Source: SIG598 sp045605025
GTDB taxonomy: Bacteria; Bacillota; Clostridia; Oscillospirales; Acutalibacteraceae
DNA length: 11,547 nucleotides
Assembly (NCBI GenBank): GCA_045605025.1
Contig: JAZUPE010000104.1
Coordinates: 1 to 11,547, forward strand
Reading direction: 5' to 3'
Shown: piece by piece, positions 6,665-11,547 of the stretch
How the letters are laid out: each line of letters starts with the position of its first letter
Position numbering within the stretch: position 1 is the first letter of the stretch
Program-made: the position numbers and the translations under genes
The notes under the pieces: generated by a model
What the model was told of the DNA's origin: nothing
Database searches by the model: none
What the model saw: only the letters and a program-made list of their open reading frames with translations

Positions 6665-6701
6665 ATTGTTTTAGCACCTCCGAATTAAATTTGTGCAGCA
6701 A

Positions 6702-6815
6702 TCAGCCCTGACGCTGCTTGTGCTTGGGGTTTTCGCAGATTACCATGATGCGGCCTTTACGGCGGATAATCTTGCACTTCTCGCAGATTTTCTTAACGGA
6801 AGGTCTGACCTTCAT
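6702..6815 (-). CDS. rpmJ: Large-subunit ribosomal protein bL36, zinc-binding form
   Basis: bL36 is the smallest 50S protein and is buried in 23S rRNA domains II and VI. The 37-codon reading frame gives MKVRPSVKKICEKCKIIRRK followed by GRIMVICENPKHKQRQG, the full canonical protein. C11, C14, C27 and H32 form the CCCH zinc site, so this is the zinc-dependent form. A zinc-free duplicate could exist elsewhere in the genome. AAGGAGG nine bases before the ATG is ideal. It lies 39 bases after infA and 37 bases before rpsM, its usual Firmicute position. Confidence 0.98.
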   Translation of the reverse strand: MKVRPSVKKICEKCKIIRRKGRIMVICENPKHKQRQG

Positions 6816-6854
6816 AACAAAAGTCCTCCTTACAATTAAATGGTTGCGGTCGGA

Positions 6855-7073
6855 TTACTTGCTTCTCCAGGTAATACGTCCGCGGGTGAGATCATAGGGC
6901 GACATCTCCATTGTGACCTTGTCGCCCGGCAGAATGCGGATAAAGTTCATCCGCAGCTTGCCAGAGATGTGGGCGAGAATGATCTTGCCATTGGGCAGCT
7001 CGACCTTGAATGTAGCATTGGGAAGAGCTTCCTTGACTACGCCCTCAATCTCGATAACATCTTGTTTTGACAA
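6855..7073 (-). CDS. infA: Translation initiation factor IF-1, TTG start
   Basis: IF-1 binds the 30S A site and supports IF-2 and IF-3 during initiation. The 72-residue product is a single OB-fold of standard length: SKQDVIEIEGVVKEALPNAT, then FKVELPNGKIILAHISGKLR and the conserved RILPGDKVTMEMSPYDLTRG ending RITWRSK. The start codon is TTG (7073-7071). GGAGG lies seven bases upstream, and the next in-frame ATG is residue 42, deep inside the fold, so no other start can give a complete protein. The gene follows the KOW gene after 18 bases. A weak start may limit or autoregulate IF-1 output, but that is inference. Confidence 0.97.
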   Translation of the reverse strand: MSKQDVIEIEGVVKEALPNATFKVELPNGKIILAHISGKLRMNFIRILPGDKVTMEMSPYDLTRGRITWRSK

Positions 7074-7091
7074 CGGAAAACCTCCATTTCG

Positions 7092-7349
7092 TCAAGCGTC
7101 GCGGCCGTTGGTCTGAGCATATTGTCTCAGGCTACGGCGAAGCGCCCTGTTGGTTTGTACGTCCTCCAGAGGAAGACGGTCGTCCGTTATGATTATGTGG
7201 CGGGGATTCTTGCGTTTAGGCCGCTCAAGCGGTCTGCGTCTGCCGTCGCACACCAGAAGGAAGCTCTCATTCTGATCCACGCAAAGCAGGTACGTGCCTT
7301 TATCCCTGCCGGTTGACGACAGGACTATCCTGCCCACAGCGCTGTCCAT
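7092..7349 (-). CDS. Small KOW-domain RNA-binding protein (L14e-like, between map and infA)
   Basis: This 85-residue protein matches the short KOW-domain family that Clostridia and relatives often keep between map and infA, annotated as a KOW or L14E/L6E-type RNA-binding protein. Residues 4-40 hold the KOW-like fold: AVGRIVLSSTGRDKGTYLLC, then SFLLVCDGRRR. GRDKG at 14-18 is the KOW signature. A basic segment follows (PLERPKRKNPRHI), then a charged tail with several Arg residues. The ATG shares one base with the TGA of map (TGATG), and no clear ribosome binding site precedes it, so translation is probably coupled to map. Its function is not firmly established. The position among translation genes suggests a ribosome or rRNA role. 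Confidence 0.85.
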   Translation of the reverse strand: MDSAVGRIVLSSTGRDKGTYLLCVDQNESFLLVCDGRRRPLERPKRKNPRHIIITDDRLPLEDVQTNRALRRSLRQYAQTNGRDA

Positions 7350-8113
7350 CAGTCCAGAGCGGTCAGAATGACCGTACCGTCGGAAGTGATGGCCACCGTG
7401 TGTTCAAAGTGTGCCGACAGCGAGCCGTCGGCAGTGACGGTAGTCCATTTGTCTTTGAGTACCTGCACTCCGGGTCCGCCGGCGTTGACCATCGGTTCGA
7501 TGGCCAGAGTCATGCCGGGCTGGAGGCGAGGTCCGCGACCGGGCGTACCGAAATTCGGCACTGCCGGGTCTTCGTGCAGGCTCGAGCCTACTCCGTGGCC
7601 GGTAAATTCCCGTACCACCGAGTAGCCGCGCGCCTCGACATACCGCTGAACAGCCGAGCCAATATCGCCCGTCTTGTTGCCGGCAACGGCGTACTTTATT
7701 CCCTCATAGAGCGATTCCTGAGTGACGGTCAGCAGCCGCTTTGCCTCTTCAGAAATATCACCGCAGGGGAATGTGTAGGCGCTGTCACCGTGGTAACCGC
7801 CGATGTAGGCTCCGACGTCGATGCTGACGATGTCGCCTTCCTTCAGCTTGACTTTACCACTGGGTATGCCGTGGATGACCTGGTTGTTTACCGAGATACA
7901 TGCGCTTGCGGGGAAGCCGCCGAAACCGCAGTCATAATTGAGGAAGCTGGGGATAGCACCGTTTTCCTCAATCGTTCTGCGGACAATGTTGTCAAGCTCT
8001 ATGGTGGTGACACCCGGCTCAACAGCCTTGCCTGCGGCGTGAAGCGCTCTGGCGGTGATGAGACCGGCAGCACGCATCAGCATAATCTCCCGTGAGGATT
8101 TCTGGATTATCAT
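7349..8113 (-). CDS. map: Methionine aminopeptidase, type I
   Basis: This enzyme removes the initiator methionine from new proteins whose second residue is small. The 254-residue length and lack of an N-terminal extension fit bacterial type Ia enzymes. The five metal ligands are visible: D99 (in GDIVSIDVG), D110 (in GYHGDSAYTF), H173 (in FTGHGVG), E206 (in LAIEPM) and E237 (in HFEHTV). The substrate-site histidines H81 (IHGIP) and H180 are also present. The start at 8113 has GGAGG eight bases upstream, placed inside the last codons of adk, with only three bases between the genes. The downstream KOW gene overlaps its stop. The adk-map-infA order is the usual spc-operon tail in Firmicutes. Confidence 0.98.
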   Translation of the reverse strand: MIIQKSSREIMLMRAAGLITARALHAAGKAVEPGVTTIELDNIVRRTIEENGAIPSFLNYDCGFGGFPASACISVNNQVIHGIPSGKVKLKEGDIVSIDVGAYIGGYHGDSAYTFPCGDISEEAKRLLTVTQESLYEGIKYAVAGNKTGDIGSAVQRYVEARGYSVVREFTGHGVGSSLHEDPAVPNFGTPGRGPRLQPGMTLAIEPMVNAGGPGVQVLKDKWTTVTADGSLSAHFEHTVAITSDGTVILTALD

Positions 8114-8116
8114 GGC

Positions 8117-8749
8117 TTAGGCCTCCAGCGCTGCCATCACCCGGGTGGTGATCTCCTCAACAGAGCCGTCACCGGGGATCTCGCGCAGCTTGCCGGTACC
8201 GCGATAGTAATCCTTCAGGGGTTCGGTCTGCTCGTGATAGACGCGAAGTCTTTCAAGAACAGTAGCGGGTTCGTCATCCTTGCGCTGTACAAGGGTGCCC
8301 TGACACTTGTCGCAAACATCTTCCACAGCGGGCTTCTTATGCTCGATGTGGTAGGAGCTGCCGCAGGTGCCGCAGACACGGCGTCCGGACAGACGGCCGG
8401 CTATCACTTCGTCAGCGACGTCGATGTCGATGACCAGATCAATGATAACTCCCATGCTGTCAAGCGCCTCGGCCTGAGCTATAGTTCTGGGGAAACCGTC
8501 GAGAATGAAGCCGTTTGCACAGTCATCCTGAGCGATTCTCTCCTGGAGCATTCCGATAACGATCTCATCGGGGACGAGCGCGCCGCCCTCCATATAAGAC
8601 TTGGCCTTCATGCCCAGCTCGGTGCCGCTTTTGAGCGCCTCTCTGATAATGTTGCCCGTTGATATCTGGGGAATGTTCAGGCGGTCGGTGATAACCTCAG
8701 CCTGAGTACCTTTACCTGCGCCCGGAGCGCCGAGAAGTATGATCTTCAT
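8117..8749 (-). CDS. adk: Adenylate kinase, zinc-LID form
   Basis: This enzyme interconverts ATP plus AMP with two ADP and balances adenine nucleotides in the cytoplasm. The 210-residue protein has the P-loop GAPGAGKGT (7-15), the AMP-binding stretch STGNIIREAL (30-39), DGFPRT (84-89) and a long LID domain. C126, C129, C146 and C149 in the LID form the four-Cys zinc site typical of Gram-positive long-form enzymes. R123/R124 and the EPATVLERL segment supply further catalytic arginines. The start at 8749 has AAGGG seven bases upstream, a weaker ribosome binding site than most here. A strong hairpin fills the spacer from secY, and map follows after three bases. Confidence 0.98.
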   Translation of the reverse strand: MKIILLGAPGAGKGTQAEVITDRLNIPQISTGNIIREALKSGTELGMKAKSYMEGGALVPDEIVIGMLQERIAQDDCANGFILDGFPRTIAQAEALDSMGVIIDLVIDIDVADEVIAGRLSGRRVCGTCGSSYHIEHKKPAVEDVCDKCQGTLVQRKDDEPATVLERLRVYHEQTEPLKDYYRGTGKLREIPGDGSVEEITTRVMAALEA

Positions 8750-8780
8750 AGTAAAGCCCTTTCAACAGTGAGATTTTTGC

Positions 8781-8812
8781 CGGATGAGCGCCGCGCCTGC
8801 AGCGCTCATCCG
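8781..8812 (-). promoter_or_regulatory. Perfect 11-bp stem-loop in the secY-adk spacer
   Basis: Arms CGGATGAGCGC (8812-8802) and GCGCTCATCCG (8791-8781) pair perfectly around a ten-base GC-rich loop. Flanking TTTT and AAAA can add four pairs after a two-by-two internal loop. On the transcribed strand the stem is followed by GCAAAAATC, not a U-run, so it is not a classic terminator in the direction of the genes. It lies 16 bases after the secY stop and about 30 bases before the adk start. Protection of the mRNA end, processing or partial attenuation are possible roles. Confidence 0.6.
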
Positions 8813-8828
8813 ATAAAAGCAATAGTGA

Positions 8829-10160
8829 TTAGTCAAGGAATCCCTTGTAGTGGCGCATGAGCATCTGAGACTCGATCTGCTGAACAGTCTCAAGGGCAAC
8901 ACCAACAAGAATGATGATGGAGGTACCGCTCATACCGATGTTGATCTTGGCAATACCGGCGATGATGATGGGAGCGATAGCGATAACGCTCAGGAACAGA
9001 GCACCGATGAGGGTGATTCTGCTGATGATCTTGCCGATATAGTCAGAGGTCGGCTTGCCCGGGCGGATGCCGGGGATAGCGCCGGAATTCTTGCGCAGGT
9101 TGTTTGCCATTTCTACGGGATTGTACTGAATAGTAACGTAGAAGTAGGCGAACAGGATGATCAGCACGAAATAGACGATGGCATAGCCGACGCCCTGGGT
9201 GCTGAAGATGCTCAGAGCCTTATCCCAGAAACCACCCTTGGTGGGGTTGGTGAACAGCTTGATAGTGCCGGGGATGGAGATGATGGAGGAAGCGAAGATG
9301 ATGGGCAGAACACCGGACATATTGACCTTGATGGGAATATGGGTGCTCTGGCCGCCGTACATCTTGCGGCCGACAACTCTCTTGGCGTACTGAACGGGGA
9401 TGCGTCTTTCTGCACTGTTCATGAAGACGATGAAGCCGATCATGGCGAGGAACAGAATGACCATCAGAGGAACCAGGAACAGCATCTTGTAGTTACCTGC
9501 CAGACCCTCCATAAACCAGGCATAAACCTGACCGGCGAGCTGGGGACCACGGGAAACGATACCAGCAAACAGGATGATGGAGATACCGTTGCCGATGCCC
9601 TTCTGGTTGATCTGCTCGCCCATCCACATGATCATCGCAGAACCAGCGGTGAAGGTGATGATGATGAGCAGAGCGACGAAGAAATTGGTGCCGCTGCTGA
9701 ACTTGTCTCCTGCAAAGCTGTCAAGGACAACATTGCCGGTGTTCTTCAGGTACATATAGAATGCAAAACCCTGAATGAGACCAAGGATAACAGTGGCATA
9801 ACGGGTAATCTTTGCGATCTTCTTGCGGCCCTCTTCGCCTTCCTTGCTCATACGCTCAAGAGCAGGGATAGCGACGGTGAGGAGCTGCATGATGATGGAA
9901 GAGTTAATGTAGGGGGTAACACCCATCGCGAAGAGGGTTGCGTTCTCAAAAGCACCACCGGACAGAATGTTCAGATAGCTGATGAGGGTACCGGGATCGT
10001 TCTGGGTAGCAGTCTCGATAGCCTGCTTAAGGACAGCGTAGTCGAGGAAAGGAACGGGCAGGGCGGCACCGATTCTGAACACGATGATAATGAGCAGAGT
10101 GTACAGCATCTTCTTGCGCAGATCAGGAATTGCCCATGCGTTCTTGATGATCTTAAACAA
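8829..10160 (-). CDS. secY: Protein translocase channel subunit SecY, TTG start
   Basis: SecY is the membrane pore through which SecA- or ribosome-driven proteins cross or enter the cytoplasmic membrane. The 443-residue protein begins MFKIIKNAWAIPDLRKKMLY and shows the expected hydrophobic segments of a ten-helix protein. Conserved parts include GIGNGIS (188-194), the cytoplasmic RRIPVQYAKR (252-261), MSGVLPIIFASS (281-292) and ANNLRKNSGAIPGIRPGKPT (352-371). The start is TTG at 10160, directly after the TAA of rplO with no spacer. An upstream ATG in the same phase is separated from it by that TAA, so the TTG is the only start that gives the full N-terminus. GAGGTGA inside the last codons of rplO serves as ribosome binding site, so coupling to rplO is likely. 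Confidence 0.98.
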   Translation of the reverse strand: MFKIIKNAWAIPDLRKKMLYTLLIIIVFRIGAALPVPFLDYAVLKQAIETATQNDPGTLISYLNILSGGAFENATLFAMGVTPYINSSIIMQLLTVAIPALERMSKEGEEGRKKIAKITRYATVILGLIQGFAFYMYLKNTGNVVLDSFAGDKFSSGTNFFVALLIIITFTAGSAMIMWMGEQINQKGIGNGISIILFAGIVSRGPQLAGQVYAWFMEGLAGNYKMLFLVPLMVILFLAMIGFIVFMNSAERRIPVQYAKRVVGRKMYGGQSTHIPIKVNMSGVLPIIFASSIISIPGTIKLFTNPTKGGFWDKALSIFSTQGVGYAIVYFVLIILFAYFYVTIQYNPVEMANNLRKNSGAIPGIRPGKPTSDYIGKIISRITLIGALFLSVIAIAPIIIAGIAKINIGMSGTSIIILVGVALETVQQIESQMLMRHYKGFLD

Positions 10161-10601
10161 TTACATCACCTCAGCCTTTCCCCCAGCGGCCTCAATCTTA
10201 GCTTTGGCCGACTCGGAGAACGCTGCTGCCTTGACAGTCAGGTTGCGCTCAAGCTCGCCATTGCCGAGAACCTTGATTCCGTCGAGTGCTTTCTTGATCA
10301 GACCGGCGCTGATGAGCGCCTCTGCGTCTACGACGGCACCGTTTTCAAAAGCGTTGAGCTGACCGACGTTGACGGTTGCGTACTGCTTTGCAAAAATGTT
10401 GTTAAAACCGCGCTTGGGAATACGTCTCTGGAGGGGCATCTGGCCGCCTTCGAAACCGGGTCTCATGCCGTGACCGGCTCTTGCCTTCTGACCCTTGTGA
10501 CCCTTACCAGCGGTCTTGCCGTTGCCCGAACCGTGGCCTCTGCCGATTCTCTTGGAAACGTGAGTGGAGCCAGCAGCCGGGGATAAGTTTTCAAGCTTCA
10601 T
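10161..10601 (-). CDS. rplO: Large-subunit ribosomal protein uL15
   Basis: uL15 is a late-assembling 50S protein whose extended basic N-terminus threads through 23S rRNA. The 146 residues show the glycine-rich basic start MKLENLSPAAGSTHVSKRIG followed by RGHGSGNGKTAGKGHKGQKA. MRPGFEGGQMPLQRRIPKRG follows, and the globular C-terminal part contains VLGNGELERNLTVKAAAFSE. GGAGG ten bases before the ATG marks the start. It follows rpmD after 24 bases and abuts secY, the standard spc-operon order. Confidence 0.98.
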   Translation of the reverse strand: MKLENLSPAAGSTHVSKRIGRGHGSGNGKTAGKGHKGQKARAGHGMRPGFEGGQMPLQRRIPKRGFNNIFAKQYATVNVGQLNAFENGAVVDAEALISAGLIKKALDGIKVLGNGELERNLTVKAAAFSESAKAKIEAAGGKAEVM

Positions 10602-10625
10602 TTCTTTCGCACCTCCCTGCGTTTA

Positions 10626-10799
10626 TCAGTTGACCTTTACGAGGTGGACGATCTTGTTGATCTTACCTCTGGTCTGGGGATTGTCGGGCTGGGTGGTGGT
10701 GTCGCCGATGCGGTGAAGTCCGAGGGCCTCAGCAGTGGCGATCTGATCCTTCTTGCAGCCGATGGTGCTCTTGACCAGAGTAATCTTGATGTCAGCCAT
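10626..10799 (-). CDS. rpmD: Large-subunit ribosomal protein uL30
   Basis: uL30 is a small 50S protein contacting 23S rRNA and 5S-side elements. The 57 residues read MADIKITLVKSTIGCKKDQI, then ATAEALGLHRIGDTTTQPDN and PQTRGKINKIVHLVKVN. The family shape is clear: a beta strand, a helix with the GLHRIG-type turn, and a closing VxHLVKV strand. AAGGAGGG seven bases before the ATG overlaps the rpsE stop codon. The gene lies 13 bases after rpsE and 24 bases before rplO, as expected for the spc operon. Confidence 0.97.
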   Translation of the reverse strand: MADIKITLVKSTIGCKKDQIATAEALGLHRIGDTTTQPDNPQTRGKINKIVHLVKVN

Positions 10800-10812
10800 T
10801 GTTTAGCCCTCC

Positions 10813-11325
10813 TTAACCGATGATATCCTTGACGGCCTTGCCGCGGATGGCAGCAACCTGCTGAGCATCACGCAGAGAGAGCAGACCGTTCATGGTAGCC
10901 TTGACGACATTGCTGGGATTGTTGGAGCGCAGAGCCTTGGTACGGATGTCCTTGATTTCTGCAGCTTCCATCACGGCGCGGACCGGGCCGCCGGCGATAA
11001 CGCCGGTACCGGGAGCGGCCGGCTTGAGCAGGACGCGGCCTGCACCAAACTCGCCCAGAACCTCGTGGGGAATGGTGGCACCATACAGGCTGACCTTGAC
11101 AAGGTTCTTCTTGGCGTCCTCGATACCCTTGCGGATAGCGTCGGGAACTTCGCCCGCCTTGCCCATGCCGACGCCTACGGTGCCGGCGCCGTCGCCAACG
11201 ACGACCAGCGCGGAGAACTTGAAGATACGACCGCCCTTAACCGTCTTGGATACACGGTTGATGGCGACGACTTTTTCTTTGAACTCAGACTGTTCCTGAG
11301 TCTTGGGTGCGTCAAATCTAGCCAA
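10813..11325 (-). CDS. rpsE: Small-subunit ribosomal protein uS5, TTG start
   Basis: uS5 helps form the mRNA entry path and affects decoding accuracy. The 170-residue product has the N-terminal double-stranded-RNA-binding fold (about 15-78): FKEKVVAINRVSKTVKGGRI, then FKFSALVVVGDGAGTVGVGM. The C-terminal fold follows (GTGVIAGGPVRAVMEAAEIK, then DIRTKALRSNNPSNVVKATM). The VSKTVKGGRIFKF loop is where spectinomycin-resistance changes arise in other species; here it looks wild type. The frame stays open 32 codons upstream, but that part runs through rplR in another phase. AGGAGG eight bases before the TTG at 11325 and the family N-terminus (ARFDAPKT) identify the start. It follows the rplR stop after 16 bases. 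Confidence 0.97.
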   Translation of the reverse strand: MARFDAPKTQEQSEFKEKVVAINRVSKTVKGGRIFKFSALVVVGDGAGTVGVGMGKAGEVPDAIRKGIEDAKKNLVKVSLYGATIPHEVLGEFGAGRVLLKPAAPGTGVIAGGPVRAVMEAAEIKDIRTKALRSNNPSNVVKATMNGLLSLRDAQQVAAIRGKAVKDIIG

Positions 11326-11341
11326 AGTTATTTCCTCCTCC

Positions 11342-11547
11342 TTAGAACTTGAGGCCGCCCTCGCGGGCGCCTTCGGCCAGCTCCATGACACGGCCGTGAT
11401 AAATGTATCCGCCACGGTCAAAAACTACAACGCTGATACCCTTTTCAAGAGCACGCTTTGCGGTGAGTTCTCCAACCTTGCGGGCTGCCTGCTTGTTTCC
11501 GCCGTACATTCCAAAATCCTTCTCAACAGAGGAGGCGGAGCACAGTG
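11342..11547 (-). CDS. rplR: Large-subunit ribosomal protein uL18, N-terminal part outside the window
   Basis: uL18 binds 5S rRNA and docks it in the 50S central protuberance. The last 67 residues are visible: LCSASSVEKD, then FGMYGGNKQAARKVGELTAK, RALEKGISVVVFDRGGYIYH and GRVMELAEGAREGGLKF. The VVFDRGGYxYHGRV block and the GLKF ending are diagnostic of uL18. The start lies beyond the window, presumably after rplF. Its stop codon overlaps the region holding the rpsE ribosome binding site, in line with spc-operon order. Confidence 0.97.
   Translation of the reverse strand, partial: LCSASSVEKDFGMYGGNKQAARKVGELTAKRALEKGISVVVFDRGGYIYHGRVMELAEGAREGGLKF

Noticed and set aside
8781..8812. The secY-adk hairpin as a factor-independent terminator
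   Set aside because: The stem is followed by GCAAAAATC rather than a U-run on the transcribed strand, and essential genes of the same operon follow at once.
8850..10586. A 578-codon open frame on the plus strand opposite secY and rplO
   Set aside because: It is antisense to two certain genes, is extremely Asp/Glu/Gly-rich in the way expected from reversed biased codons, and resembles no family I know.
11326..11421. A 32-residue N-terminal extension of S5
   Set aside because: It is the rplR coding region read in another frame; the TTG with AGGAGG at eight bases gives the family N-terminus.

Overview
The window carries the distal part of a bacterial spc/alpha ribosomal-protein cluster, followed downstream by a glycogen-synthesis locus. 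Every gene I can support lies on the minus strand, so the biological order runs from high to low coordinates: rplR (cut by the window edge), rpsE, rpmD, rplO, secY, adk, map, a small KOW-domain protein, infA, rpmJ, rpsM, rpsK, rpsD, rpoA, rplQ, terminator, AT-rich spacer with a promoter, glgB, a small zinc-ribbon membrane protein, and glgC (cut by the window edge).

The organism is most likely a Firmicute of class Clostridia, plausibly an Oscillospiraceae/Ruminococcaceae-type gut anaerobe. The reasons are the adk-map-KOW-infA-rpmJ order, strong AAGGAGG ribosome binding sites before nearly every gene, the zinc-liganded forms of S4, L36 and adenylate kinase, and moderately GC-rich coding DNA with AT-rich spacers. 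The family-level guess is inference, not a measured affiliation.

Region 3781-11547 supplies ribosome assembly (L18, S5, L30, L15, L36, S13, S11, S4, L17), the translocation channel SecY, adenylate kinase, methionine aminopeptidase, initiation factor IF-1 and the RNA polymerase alpha subunit. Genes are tightly packed: map and the KOW gene share one base, and rplO and secY abut with no spacer. Three genes (rpsE, secY, infA) start at TTG. Two longer spacers (rpsD-rpoA and secY-adk) are filled by long inverted repeats that lack a U-tract. They look like structures within the mRNA rather than terminators. A factor-independent terminator with an imperfect U-tract follows rplQ.

Region 1-3780 is a separate transcription unit. 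A well-formed sigma-A-type promoter (TTGAAA, 17 bp, extended TGC-TATTAT) sits about 80-100 bp before glgB. GlgB introduces alpha-1,6 branches and GlgC makes ADP-glucose, so the unit serves glycogen storage. GlgB carries an unusual 63-residue Lys/Pro/Ala tail with AT-hook-like KPGR motifs. A zinc-ribbon, single-pass membrane protein of unknown function lies between the two enzymes. The visible 3' part of glgC departs from its family over the last ~80 bases of the window, probably through a sequence or assembly problem.

I see no mobile element, CRISPR array, tRNA or rRNA, and no convincing undescribed multi-gene system. The most unusual items are the GlgB tail, the zinc-ribbon protein, the intercistronic hairpins and the TTG start of infA.
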